Shown in pieces: positions 43,883 through 52,893 of a DNA stretch of 64,000 nt. Under the pieces are notes generated by a model. The model searched no databases. It had not been told where the DNA came from and worked only from the letters and a program-made list of their open reading frames with translations. This DNA comes from Rugosibacter aromaticivorans. GTDB taxonomy: Bacteria; Pseudomonadota; Gammaproteobacteria; Burkholderiales; Rhodocyclaceae. The position numbers and the translations under genes are program-made. Positions within the stretch are counted from its first letter, which is position 1, and each line of letters opens with the position of its first letter. Location: contig NZ_CP010554.1 of assembly GCF_000934545.1 (NCBI RefSeq), positions 992,001 through 1,056,000 on the forward strand, written 5' to 3'.

Positions 43883-45307
43883 ATGAATAGTTCATGTCTC
43901 CGTCGAACCATCGCCATCACGCTTGTCTGCTCGACGCTGGCCAGTCCGGCAATGGCCAACGTCTCCCAGTCAATGCAGGACTGGTTCAATGACATCGGCG
44001 CCTACGGCAATGTGACCGGTGCGGACGCCTACCGCGGGCAGACGATGAATTTCTATACCGGAGGAAGTCTCTATATGCGCACCCCGGTGCGTAACTACCA
44101 GCTGGCAAGCATTTCGCCGCCTTCATTTCGGGCTGGTTGCGGCGGAATCGATTTGTTCGCAGGATCATTTTCTTTCATCAATAAGGAACAGTTTGTCGCA
44201 CTGCTGCGGAACATAGGTAACAACGCCATCGGCGCTGCCTTCAACATGGCCTTGTGCTCGATGTCGCCTGACCTCTGTGATCTTCTGAAGTACCTGCAGG
44301 ATCAGGCGTCGAAGATGAACAATCTCAACATCAATTCCTGCCAGGCAGCGGAAGGGATCGTCACGGCGGCCGGCAGCATGCTGACGGACAAGACCCAGGA
44401 GAAGGAGGGGAAAACTGCCGGTGCGAGCCTCAACATCTTTGGGGATGTGTTTGAGTCCTGGGATGAGTGGAAGAAAAGCAGTGCTACGGCCAAAAGTATC
44501 CGGACAGCGGCCAAGAACTCGTCACAGGGGTATCGGGAGCTTTTCGAACCGGGCAACGTCGTGTGGCGATCGCTATCCCGTGTCGTCGGCGTCACCGATG
44601 AGACCAAGGAGCTATTGATGAGCCTGACCGGCACTATCATCGTGACGCCGCCCGGTGAGAGCTCCGACGAGAAAGCCAAGTGGGCCTATCTACCCGGCGG
44701 AAAGCTGACCTTCCGGCAGTTCGTCGGGGATGGTGGTTCAATGACAGTCAATCTGCCCGGCCTGAAGTGCGGCGCCGACACGGCGGAGTGCATGACGCCG
44801 ACCTTCTCGGAGAGCGCCTTTACTGTGACTCCGTTCTCCCGGCAAGTCAGAACCCGGATTGCAGCGATGCGGGACAAGATCATCAATCGGGACGCCACGG
44901 GGCAAACCAGTCTGGATACGGCCCTGATCGGCAATTCTTCCCTGCCGGTCTGGAAGATGCTCGCGGTATCCAGCAGTATCCCTGGCGGTGACCGGATCAC
45001 TGAAGACTACGCCCAGTTGATTGCTGTGGATGTGGCCTACGCCTACTTTACGAATCTCTCAAAGACGCTTCGCAGTGCTCTGCAGAACGAGACAGGGAAG
45101 GGCGGTCCCGATGCCGTCGCTGCTTCGGAAAAGATTCTCGTCCGCCTCAACGAAGTCGAGCAGGAGGCGCGGGACATGCTGCGCGCCGAGTACCAAAAGG
45201 GCATGCAGGTCGCAGAAATGAGCCGTTCGCTCCAGCTTCTGCATCAAAGCCTCAATGCAGGGATGCCGACCAACATCTTCCAGTCCATGATGGTCTTCAA
45301 CCGGTAG
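43883..45307 (+). CDS. traH: TraH pilus assembly protein
   Basis: A 474-residue exported protein. A signal peptide (about residues 1-24, ending MANA-type) precedes QSMQDWFNDIGAYGNVTGADAYRGQ and YTGGSLYMRTPVRNYQLASISPPSFRAGCGGIDLFAGSFSFI, the highly conserved start of mature TraH. The C-terminal third is helical. TraH acts with TraF and TrbB in the outer part of the pilus complex. The ATG at 43883 is used; the frame extends back to a TTG at 43871 that overlaps traF. Confidence 0.95.
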   Translation: MNSSCLRRTIAITLVCSTLASPAMANVSQSMQDWFNDIGAYGNVTGADAYRGQTMNFYTGGSLYMRTPVRNYQLASISPPSFRAGCGGIDLFAGSFSFINKEQFVALLRNIGNNAIGAAFNMALCSMSPDLCDLLKYLQDQASKMNNLNINSCQAAEGIVTAAGSMLTDKTQEKEGKTAGASLNIFGDVFESWDEWKKSSATAKSIRTAAKNSSQGYRELFEPGNVVWRSLSRVVGVTDETKELLMSLTGTIIVTPPGESSDEKAKWAYLPGGKLTFRQFVGDGGSMTVNLPGLKCGADTAECMTPTFSESAFTVTPFSRQVRTRIAAMRDKIINRDATGQTSLDTALIGNSSLPVWKMLAVSSSIPGGDRITEDYAQLIAVDVAYAYFTNLSKTLRSALQNETGKGGPDAVAASEKILVRLNEVEQEARDMLRAEYQKGMQVAEMSRSLQLLHQSLNAGMPTNIFQSMMVFNR

Positions 45308-45323
45308 ATCGGGCAGAACCAGA

Positions 45324-48146
45324 ATGTACGAGGTCTATGCCTATTGGAACGTCGCGGAGCTGGAGGCGATGTTCAATGCCGTCGCTTCCATCATGGGTAG
45401 CGGCGATTACCTCGGTTTGCTGCGCACCATGGCGATCGTGGGAATCATCGTCGTTGTCATCGCCACCCTGACTGGGCGGGAGCGACTGGATGGGATGTGG
45501 AAGTGGCTCTTCTTCCTGGCCATCTTCCAATCCATGCTGCTGATTCCCAAGGTGACGGTGACCATCGTCGATCGCACAGGGAATGAGCCACCGCGAGCTG
45601 TCGCCAATGTACCCATTGGTCTGGGCGCCTTTGCACACAGCATGAGCAAGGTAGGGGACTGGCTGACCGGGGCCTTCGAAACCGTATTCTCGCTACCCGA
45701 TGATGTGAAGTTCCGACGGAACGGCACCTTGTTCGGCCACCGGGTGCTCTCCGAGCGTCTTGCCGTCAAGAGCGGCAATCCCGTTCTGACCAGCAACTTG
45801 CTGGAGTTTTACCGGGAGTGCGTCGCGCCGGATCTGGCCACCGGCTACATCCGCATGAAAGAGGACATCCTGGAGGTCAACAACGTCTGGGTCAGCCTGA
45901 ACGGGAAGACAAACCCTGCGCGACTGGTGACTTTGCGCGACACGACGGACCCGACCATCATGAGTACGGTCGGCTGCGATGTGGCGTATCAGAGCCTCAC
46001 TACCCAGATCAATGCGGAATCGAGCCGCCAGATCACTTTGCTGGGTTCACGCCTCTACCCGAAAATGAGCCAGTCAGATGCCGGAACCGCGATTGTCGGC
46101 TCCCTGGCAACCTCGACCAACTATCTCCTGGGGGTCTCGGCTTCGGCGCAGGATGCTGTCAAGCAGGCCATCGTCGCCAACTTCATGATCGATGCGCAGT
46201 ACATGCTGCCTGCGCAATTAGGGGATGCCGCCAGCGCCCAGACCAACCTTGCGATGGCACAGTCACTTCGATCAACGAGCGACTCCTACAAGCTAATGGC
46301 GCGGGTTGCCGAATCCACGATGCCCAAGGTACGCAATTCCATCGAATTGGTCCAGTACGCTATCTTTCCGGTTTTCCTGCTCTTTGTGGTGCTCAGTGGG
46401 CATCAGGCCGGCACCATCATCAAGTCCTACGCGGCCAGCTTGTTCTGGATTCAGCTTTGGGCACCGCTCTATGCCGTGATGAACTTCATCATCACGATGT
46501 ATTCGAGAAGCCAATACACGAATGGAAGCGCTGGAAGTGGCTTGTCCATTGAACAGATGAGCTTCCTCAATACCGCGATTGTCAGCGACCAGGCAATTGC
46601 GGGGATGCTGGTCATTTCAATCCCGGCCATCGCTGCCGCTATCGTGAAAGGTGGCGAGGTCGGACTGCAGTCGGTCGCCGGTCTGGTGGCGCCGCCACGC
46701 GACCCGGAAAAGATCGCCAGCGCCTTGGCCATGGGCAACATGCAGATGGGTAATGCCTCCCTCAACAATGTCAGTCACGACACGATGAAGGGTCTGGCGG
46801 TCGACATGAACCCCAGCTTGCGTCAGGGTATGACCAATTACCAGGCACGAGGAGGATTCGATTACAGCCATTTTTCCGGTGGCGGCTTCGTCGTCAAGCA
46901 GGCGAAAAGCGATGTCCGTGCCGATATGGCGCTCAACGATTCCTTGGGGGCTGCAGCGAAGGAAAATTACGAACGCTCCCAGCAGGCGACGCAGCAGCAA
47001 TCTGCGGAGTACGCTGAAAGTGCTCTCGCGGCACTCAAGCAGGAGGCTGGCTTTGAGAGAAGCCACACCAAGGGCGCTAGTGATACGACAGGGTACCGCC
47101 ATGGTATGGGGTCAAGCCGGAATCAAGAAGCCAATGAAACCCTACGCCAGGTCGATCAGTGGGCCAGAAAACTCGGTGTCAGCGAGAAGGTCGCGATGGA
47201 GCTCATGGTTGGCGCATCGATGGGCATGAGTACTCCGAAGCTTTTGGAGATTGCCGGACTTCGCGGAGGTGTGGAAGTGTCGGCCAAGATGCGCAATTCC
47301 GCGGACTCGATGCGATCTCTGGAGGAGATGGCTCAATTCGCTAAAGAATCAAGCTTCGGCAAGAAGGTGGGCACCGTGCTCGACAACGGCTGGGAACGGA
47401 ACTACCGGACCAGCGATGAAGGAAAGACCGCCGGCAGCGATGGTATGCGTGCGTCCCTGGACCACGCACGGCAATCGCGCGACGCCTTCAGTGCATCATT
47501 GCAGGAAACGGAGGGGCACCGGCAGATGTGGGAGCTTTCCCACAGCGGCCAGCTTGGGTCAAATCTTCAGCTACAGGATCATTTCATCAAGGATTTCCTG
47601 CTGCCGAAACTTGAGTACAACTACGAAAAGTTTCAGGGGGTCATGGGCGATCCGCATAAGCTCAGGCCATACATCGAGGAATACACCGCGCAGAACTACG
47701 ACCGGATGCTGGGAGAGATGGGCGGGCAGGTGCAGGGGGCTGAGGCAATCCAGGCAAGGCATGACGCGAATCGGGCGGGCATTCCGGGCAGTGAATCGGT
47801 CGAATCAGCAGGTGGCGATTATTTGGGGCAGGTGAAGGGGAGAACGGGGCGCGCTGGGGTCAACCCGCAGGAGCGGCCAAGCGACCAGGCCATGCACACA
47901 GCGATGCGGGAGTTTTCCAGGAACGCGTTCGAGGTTAACGACCGGAAGGAAGGGGCAGGGCAAGCTCATCAGGAAAATGCAATACCATCCAATTTCCGCA
48001 AGCTGAAGCCAGCATCTCCTGTTGGTAAGGGGATGGAGATCGCTGAAGATGTCTCTGACGCGGCAAATCGTGTGGTAAATGGAGTAACTGGGCCGAACCC
48101 GGGCAGCTACATTCAAGAGACCATTGGAGGGAAGAATAGCAAGTAG
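45324..48146 (+). CDS. traG: TraG mating-pair stabilisation protein
   Basis: A 940-residue inner-membrane protein. The N-terminal half has several membrane helices (GLLRTMAIVGIIVVVIATL, LFFLAIFQSMLLIP, then a cluster near residues 350-460), and the C-terminal half is a long polar region rich in Gln, Ser, Ala and Glu. In F the N-terminal part is needed for pilus assembly and the C-terminal part for mating stabilisation and entry exclusion through contact with TraS. It is the last gene of the main operon. No traS homologue is evident downstream. Confidence 0.93.
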   Translation: MYEVYAYWNVAELEAMFNAVASIMGSGDYLGLLRTMAIVGIIVVVIATLTGRERLDGMWKWLFFLAIFQSMLLIPKVTVTIVDRTGNEPPRAVANVPIGLGAFAHSMSKVGDWLTGAFETVFSLPDDVKFRRNGTLFGHRVLSERLAVKSGNPVLTSNLLEFYRECVAPDLATGYIRMKEDILEVNNVWVSLNGKTNPARLVTLRDTTDPTIMSTVGCDVAYQSLTTQINAESSRQITLLGSRLYPKMSQSDAGTAIVGSLATSTNYLLGVSASAQDAVKQAIVANFMIDAQYMLPAQLGDAASAQTNLAMAQSLRSTSDSYKLMARVAESTMPKVRNSIELVQYAIFPVFLLFVVLSGHQAGTIIKSYAASLFWIQLWAPLYAVMNFIITMYSRSQYTNGSAGSGLSIEQMSFLNTAIVSDQAIAGMLVISIPAIAAAIVKGGEVGLQSVAGLVAPPRDPEKIASALAMGNMQMGNASLNNVSHDTMKGLAVDMNPSLRQGMTNYQARGGFDYSHFSGGGFVVKQAKSDVRADMALNDSLGAAAKENYERSQQATQQQSAEYAESALAALKQEAGFERSHTKGASDTTGYRHGMGSSRNQEANETLRQVDQWARKLGVSEKVAMELMVGASMGMSTPKLLEIAGLRGGVEVSAKMRNSADSMRSLEEMAQFAKESSFGKKVGTVLDNGWERNYRTSDEGKTAGSDGMRASLDHARQSRDAFSASLQETEGHRQMWELSHSGQLGSNLQLQDHFIKDFLLPKLEYNYEKFQGVMGDPHKLRPYIEEYTAQNYDRMLGEMGGQVQGAEAIQARHDANRAGIPGSESVESAGGDYLGQVKGRTGRAGVNPQERPSDQAMHTAMREFSRNAFEVNDRKEGAGQAHQENAIPSNFRKLKPASPVGKGMEIAEDVSDAANRVVNGVTGPNPGSYIQETIGGKNSK

Positions 48147-48313
48147 CGGGAGAGTCCCTGCTAATCGGGTTACGTGCAGTTACTGCTCAATATGGAAGGG
48201 CGGGCTTCGCGAGTGGCTGTTTCTGTTTCAGGGCAATATGCGTTCTATGTGCCACTGAGCCCGCGCACAGGAGGCCAACTGGAATGAAGGATGCACCCAA
48301 ATGCGGACGATAT
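48147..48313. other. Gap after traG
   Basis: 167 bases between the convergent traG and capP-like genes. A short imperfect hairpin (TAGCGGGA with TCCCTGCTA, about 48145-48165) overlaps the traG stop and might help termination, but no T-run follows. Nothing else seen. Confidence 0.3.
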
Positions 48314-49237
48314 TCAGCGCTTGGGCAGGCGTCCAGAGCCAATGTATTCGTCTAGCGTTTCCCGATCTTCCTCCTCGTCACGTTTCCAGTAGCGGGGTTC
48401 CGCTTTGGGCAGGATGAGCAGCGACATGGTCTGCTCATAACGGTCGGAAACGATCTTCATCTCTCGCAAGACCATATCCTTTGGCTCGGTGGGAAACCAT
48501 ATGGTGGCCGCGATTTCAATTCCCTGACGCTCCGGAACAACTATCTGATTCGAGGTTGCCATCGATCCTTCCGGGACCGGTATTACGCGCCCGCGCGTCC
48601 GGAAGAACGCGCCAGACTTGAGCGCCGATTGGCTTGATCGAGCCCAAAGAATGTGGTCATCTCTGGAGACAACTAATACCGCTCGCTGCGGTGTGAACTC
48701 CAGCCACTTCAGTACGGCGGCTGTGAGCGATACACCATAACGCACGGCGCAGCCGTCCAGAATTTCCAAGTCCACAATCTCGTGCCCGATCTGGGTGCGG
48801 AAGTCGTCGATCGGCATCAGAAGGGATGATGCGAAGACATCGGCCTCCGCCTCGATTTGTTTCTCTTGCGACTCCCAGCGCAACATGTCGTCCTGGTTGC
48901 ACTCGAAGCTTTTCCGGGTCTGGCGATGCAGGATATAGTGACCGAGTTCGTGAGCCATTGTGAAGCGGATACGACCCGGCACGAAAACGGCCGAGTTGTA
49001 GATAAGGGCCCACTCGATCCGCCCCTTGTTTTCTGTTCCGTACAAAGCGCCCTCAAAGCCCGGCAGATCGTCACCGATGACACGCGTGATGGGGTCAGTG
49101 TGGCCGAATTGACCGGCGTAGGACTTGGCGAGTTGTTCCACGTTGACGGGGAATCGTTCGCTCCCTAAGCTGATGTTGAGCAGAGTGGATAGCCTGTTCG
49201 CCTCGGCTATGGGCTTTTTCGGCGGAATCGGCGTCAT
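48314..49237 (-). CDS. CapP-like ImmA/IrrE metallopeptidase
   Basis: A 307-residue peptidase with HELGH at 96-100 (TMAHELGHYILH) and a downstream glutamate in IEAEADVFASSLLMP, the zinc site of the ImmA/IrrE (DUF955) family. An additional C-terminal half of about 130 residues (from LVVSRDDHILWARSS) is less conserved and may be the ligand-sensing part. Its ATG overlaps the stop of the XRE gene (ATGA). In ICEBs1 and in CBASS-linked CapH/CapP pairs, such a peptidase cleaves its partner repressor upon DNA damage. The divergent CBASS operon makes the CapP interpretation the most likely. Confidence 0.85.
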   Translation of the reverse strand: MTPIPPKKPIAEANRLSTLLNISLGSERFPVNVEQLAKSYAGQFGHTDPITRVIGDDLPGFEGALYGTENKGRIEWALIYNSAVFVPGRIRFTMAHELGHYILHRQTRKSFECNQDDMLRWESQEKQIEAEADVFASSLLMPIDDFRTQIGHEIVDLEILDGCAVRYGVSLTAAVLKWLEFTPQRAVLVVSRDDHILWARSSQSALKSGAFFRTRGRVIPVPEGSMATSNQIVVPERQGIEIAATIWFPTEPKDMVLREMKIVSDRYEQTMSLLILPKAEPRYWKRDEEEDRETLDEYIGSGRLPKR

Positions 49238-49569
49238 TCGGACTTCTTGTCGGGTTCCTGGATGACCTTGAGGATGTCCTGAATCTTCTGCTTGGTTTCC
49301 GCAGGAAGTTTCTGGTATTTACGGAAAAACGCACGATCAGCTACCGTCTCCGATAGCTCCGTTTGCTGATTGTCAAGTAGGAACTCAGGGGTTACGCCGA
49401 GCACAGCGGCGATTTTGGCTACCTTGTCCATAGTGGGATTGGCGGTATCCCGATTCTCCAGCTCCCACAAGTAGCTCTTGCTTGTATCGGCCAGTTCGGC
49501 CAACTGATCAAGGCTAAAGCGCTTCCCCTGACGCAGTTTGCGTATCTTGTCGCCTAATAGCGTGGGCAC
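49234..49569 (-). CDS. CapH-like XRE repressor
   Basis: A 111-residue repressor. The HTH_XRE fold spans about residues 4-60 (LLGDKIRKLRQ, FSLDQLAELADTSKSYLWELENRD, TMDKVAKIAAVLGVTPEFLL), followed by a linker and a C-terminal helix (YQKLPAETKQKIQDILKVIQE) suited to multimerisation. The GTG at 49569 is preceded by AAGGAG at six bases and gives the usual start; the ATG at 49590 would add seven residues. It forms one operon with the peptidase gene and stands divergent to the CBASS operon. I infer that it represses both promoters until cleaved. Confidence 0.82.
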   Translation of the reverse strand: MPTLLGDKIRKLRQGKRFSLDQLAELADTSKSYLWELENRDTANPTMDKVAKIAAVLGVTPEFLLDNQQTELSETVADRAFFRKYQKLPAETKQKIQDILKVIQEPDKKSE

Positions 49570-49801
49570 ATCTAACTCCTTAAAAGGCATCCTTGGTTTT
49601 CAAAATATACCATTATTACGAACAAAATAACATCGACTTGACAATACATTAATTTTCCCATAACCTAAGCAATAAACCCGATATATCGAACGATGAGGTA
49701 CTGATGTTATGTGTAGTATGTAAAAGTTGGCAACCAGAAAAATTGAAACAGAATTAATGACATCAGACCTTTTTAACCACCCAGCTATGGAAAGGCAAAA
49801 T
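49570..49801. promoter_or_regulatory. AT-rich divergent promoter region
   Basis: An AT-rich gap between the CapH-like gene and the CBASS operon, clearly different in composition from its surroundings. On the plus strand a TTGACA (about 49636) with a TAACCT/CATAAC-like -10 about 17 bases on is a candidate promoter. The string ATTATTACGAACAAAATAA near 49608-49627 has partial dyad symmetry and is a candidate CapH operator (inference). Confidence 0.5.
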
Positions 49802-50023
49802 ATGGGTAAGAACCAGCATGTAGTACCCCGTGAAAACGGTTGGGCCGTTCGCGGCGAAGGCAACGAGCGGGACACTTCACACCACAACACACAGGCTGAA
49901 GCAGAAAGGGCAGCACGCGGAATCGCAATTAACCAGCAAGCCGAGGTCATTATTCACGGTGAAAACGGACGAATTAGAGAACGCAACAGCTACGGTAACG
50001 ACCCATTTCCACCGAAGGGCTGA
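49802..50023 (+). CDS. DUF2188-like small protein heading CBASS operon
   Basis: About 73 residues matching the DUF2188 pattern: HVVPRENGWAVRGEGNERD, a helix TQAEAERAARGIAINQQ, and EVIIHGENGRIRERNSYGNDP. The family is small, widespread and of unknown function. The ATG at 49802 has a GGAAAGG-type site upstream; the frame extends back to a TTG at 49727 without support. Its stop is only three bases before cap5, so it should be co-transcribed with the CBASS genes. It is not a standard CBASS component as far as I know. Confidence 0.75.
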   Translation: MGKNQHVVPRENGWAVRGEGNERDTSHHNTQAEAERAARGIAINQQAEVIIHGENGRIRERNSYGNDPFPPKG

Positions 50024-50026
50024 ACC

Positions 50027-51616
50027 GTGACGACTTCCTGTTCCGACTCCGAACTCGCCGACAGCTTACGTACCCACATCGCGCAAGGGCGCGAGCACCT
50101 GCTTGTCGTTGCCAACAAGTTCGTTGTTCGTGTTCTTGCTGCAAGATCCACGACGGATGACGACTGGTTGGAAGTGGGGCAGGGTGACCTAGCCGAAGAG
50201 ACGGCGAAGATTCTCGAACAGGCAGGTAAACAGAATCGCTTGCTCTGGGTCGAAACAACCGACTCAGCCCCATTGTTTACAGATTATCGGTCGCAAACCC
50301 CTCTGAAAGTGACTACCAGCTATGTGAAGGCATGGCAGAAGACCCGAGACGCCGTCACTCAGGCCGGCGGCCGACAGGGAGAGGTTGACGCGAAGACTAG
50401 GTTCGAGGTTGCTTCGTTGGCTGGATGGCGTTGCCAGCTCGATGGCTGTGGCGAGGATCTGCGGCACCACTTTGTTCCAGGCGCAAGTGGTAACTACGGC
50501 TATTTTGCTCACATCGTGGCGTCGTCTAGTGATGGCCCCCGCGGGGACAAAACGCACTCGGCTAGGCTTGCGAACGACCCGACCAACATCATGCTGATGT
50601 GCGATAAGTGCCATCGGCTGATTGACCGCATTGCCCCCAATCGCTACGGCGTCGAGCTGCTCAGCGAAATGCGCGAGAAGAGCGTTGGTGAGGTTCGACG
50701 CCTGCTCGATTCACTGCGGTTTCCGGCGGCTCAGATGCTGGTCATTGGCGGTAACATCGAGGGCCAATCCTTCGCTTTCGATGAACGTGTCGCCGAAGAA
50801 GCCATGTGGCTGCATCGACTCCGCTCCGCCACACCGCGGGCTGAATGGTTTGCTCGAAACGGATCGCATCTAGGAGCCTCCAATTCGAATGCTTACTGGC
50901 TCAGCCTGCTCGAGTTGCTGCGAACGGACATTCCACGGTTGAAAGGGCTCCTTTATGGAACGACCCACGGAGGCGCGCAGCGAGCACCGCTCGCCGTTTT
51001 TCCACTGCATGGAACATCCGTCCTCGTGCTGTCTGGGCGATTAGTGGGTGAATCGAGTACGGTCCAATTGTTCCAGTTCCACCGCGACCAGGTAGCCGGC
51101 AATCGCGGGGGCCAGTGGGCTTGGCTGGATTGCCCGAAGCCGGCAACGGACAAGTTCAAGGTGCATGTGCATCGCGTGGCCGAGGATGGAGAAGTCGAGG
51201 CGTTGCTACAGGTCAACCTGACTGTGTCACCGCCATCTTCCGAGTTGCCCGCGCACCTGTTCGCTGGTGGTGCTTACGTTTTGCCTACCATCGAGGTGAC
51301 GGTAGATCGCCCTAGCTATCGAGTCATGGAGCACCCGGATGACCTCGAGCTGGTCGGTCGCGCAGTAGGCGACGCGTTGCAGATAATTCAGGATCAGTGG
51401 CGGGTGCGGATCGTTCACCTGGTTGTCATGGGTCCCGCGACCGCGTGCTTCCGATTGGGTCAAAAGATGCAGGCTCGCCACCAGGCTGACTTCGTGTTGT
51501 ACGAGCGTCGACTTGGTGCTGCACAGGGTGCATGGGGCCCATTCGAGCCCACAATTCAAATCTCTTCCACTGAAGTGATTTTGCCCTCGACCGGCGAGTC
51601 AGCTTCCATCTCCTAA
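50027..51616 (+). CDS. cap5: Cap5: HNH-SAVED CBASS effector
   Basis: A 529-residue effector. An HNH nuclease occupies about residues 120-215: WRCQLDGCGEDL supplies cysteines, YFAHIVASSSDG contains the first catalytic His, TNIMLMCDKCHRLID the Asn, further cysteines and last His. The C-terminal part (from about 250) is a SAVED domain, with long alternating strands such as LAVFPLHGTSVLVLSGRL and VRIVHLVVMGPATACFRLGQ, that senses cyclic oligonucleotides. Binding of the second messenger makes Cap5 cut double-stranded DNA, killing the infected cell. The start is a GTG three bases after the DUF2188 stop. cap5 precedes the synthase gene here. Confidence 0.88.
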   Translation: MTTSCSDSELADSLRTHIAQGREHLLVVANKFVVRVLAARSTTDDDWLEVGQGDLAEETAKILEQAGKQNRLLWVETTDSAPLFTDYRSQTPLKVTTSYVKAWQKTRDAVTQAGGRQGEVDAKTRFEVASLAGWRCQLDGCGEDLRHHFVPGASGNYGYFAHIVASSSDGPRGDKTHSARLANDPTNIMLMCDKCHRLIDRIAPNRYGVELLSEMREKSVGEVRRLLDSLRFPAAQMLVIGGNIEGQSFAFDERVAEEAMWLHRLRSATPRAEWFARNGSHLGASNSNAYWLSLLELLRTDIPRLKGLLYGTTHGGAQRAPLAVFPLHGTSVLVLSGRLVGESSTVQLFQFHRDQVAGNRGGQWAWLDCPKPATDKFKVHVHRVAEDGEVEALLQVNLTVSPPSSELPAHLFAGGAYVLPTIEVTVDRPSYRVMEHPDDLELVGRAVGDALQIIQDQWRVRIVHLVVMGPATACFRLGQKMQARHQADFVLYERRLGAAQGAWGPFEPTIQISSTEVILPSTGESASIS

Positions 51617-51639
51617 ACTTGGTCGACAAGGACACTATC

Positions 51640-52881
51640 TTGGACAACAATCAACAATCCACCATGTCATTCTCAGAACGCCTTCTGAAGTCGCTTGGCC
51701 TCACGCGGGATGCAGGCCGCTGGGAGCAGCTCATCATGTCGTTGCTAAAGCGCCTTGAACTCAACGACTCAGAACGCAGGGACGCCGAAAGGGAGTACCT
51801 GAAGCTCGCCGACGACATCGCCACCAAGCTCGACATTCCACGGCATGAGGTGGATGTCTATCCGCAGGGATCGATGCGCACCCAGACCACCATCAGCCCG
51901 CGTGGTAACGCCAAGTTCGACATTGACGTCGTGGTTGAGCTCTCAGGACCGAAATACCAGAACCCTGACTCGGAACAGATGTTCGAGGAGTTTGGCCGGG
52001 CGCTGTTGGGCCGTGAGGAGGTGACTGGAGATCCCGAACCTCGCCGGCGTTGTTGGAAGCTAAACTATCCTCAAAAGCCATACTATTTCGATGTCACGCC
52101 AGCGGTGGCGGATCGGAACCAAGCATACGGCGCAGGTTTGCGTGTTCGGGATCCGGACACGTTTTGGAGCCCCTCAAACCCAAAGGAATTCGCTGACTGG
52201 TTCTGTGAGCTTGCTGAGCTCCGATTCCCTTTCAAGGATATGGCGTCGCTCGCTGCATTCGTGGAAGCTCGCAAGTCCATTGATCCTCTGCCCGCCGAAC
52301 CGGTTGGGATCGATGACATTCTCCGTCGAGCTATCCAGCTGATGAAGCTGCACCGCGACAATTTCTACCACTTTGCAACCGAGGAGCAGAAGGCAGCGAT
52401 GCCCATCTCAGTCATCATCGTGACCGCGGCCACGCATGCGTTTGAGAATATCTGGCGTACTCGCCAGCACACTATGAACTCCCCCATCGAGGTTGTCCTC
52501 GCCGTTGTTGACGAGATGCCGCGGTACGTCAAGCCGGATGCGGCAGGCAAATATTTAGTGCCGAACCCCAAGTTGCCAAGTGAGAACTTCGCTGACCGCT
52601 GGAACTCGGACAAGGGGGCGCGTGCTCGGGAGTTCAAGCATTGGCATGCAGAGCTTGAAGGTCACTTGGAGGCGCTGCTCACAGACGAGTACTCGACGAG
52701 CACTGAAGGAAAACTCAAGAGCGTGTTCGGTCAAGCCGGCATAGACGCATGGCGGGATAGTCTGGGCGTTACGAGCCAAGGCAGCCCATTGCTCAAAAGC
52801 TTGGTTGCAGCGTCCGGCGTACCACTGGCGAATCCCTCCGTTGCCACCCCGGTGGGCCGCAAGACAAACACACTGGCGTAA
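51640..52881 (+). CDS. CD-NTase cyclic-oligonucleotide synthase
   Basis: A roughly 413-residue nucleotidyltransferase of the CBASS CD-NTase superfamily. The active site reads YPQGSMRTQT (GS at 77-78) followed by FDIDVVVEL with Asp94 and Asp96, and a third acidic residue is in YYFDVTPA near residue 145. It would make the cyclic di- or trinucleotide sensed by Cap5. The clade is not assigned. Starts are possible at TTG 51619, TTG 51640 (AAGGA seven bases upstream, chosen) or ATG 51664. The C-terminus (SLVAASGVPLANPSV region) is the tail that Cap2 is expected to conjugate. Confidence 0.88.
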   Translation: MDNNQQSTMSFSERLLKSLGLTRDAGRWEQLIMSLLKRLELNDSERRDAEREYLKLADDIATKLDIPRHEVDVYPQGSMRTQTTISPRGNAKFDIDVVVELSGPKYQNPDSEQMFEEFGRALLGREEVTGDPEPRRRCWKLNYPQKPYYFDVTPAVADRNQAYGAGLRVRDPDTFWSPSNPKEFADWFCELAELRFPFKDMASLAAFVEARKSIDPLPAEPVGIDDILRRAIQLMKLHRDNFYHFATEEQKAAMPISVIIVTAATHAFENIWRTRQHTMNSPIEVVLAVVDEMPRYVKPDAAGKYLVPNPKLPSENFADRWNSDKGARAREFKHWHAELEGHLEALLTDEYSTSTEGKLKSVFGQAGIDAWRDSLGVTSQGSPLLKSLVAASGVPLANPSVATPVGRKTNTLA

Positions 52882-52893
52882 GCAGGCGACGCA

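Noticed and set aside
48314-49569. XRE/ImmA pair read as an ICEBs1-type transfer switch
   Set aside because: Possible, but its divergent position directly beside CBASS and the absence of the transfer-type dyad in the shared gap favour CapH/CapP.
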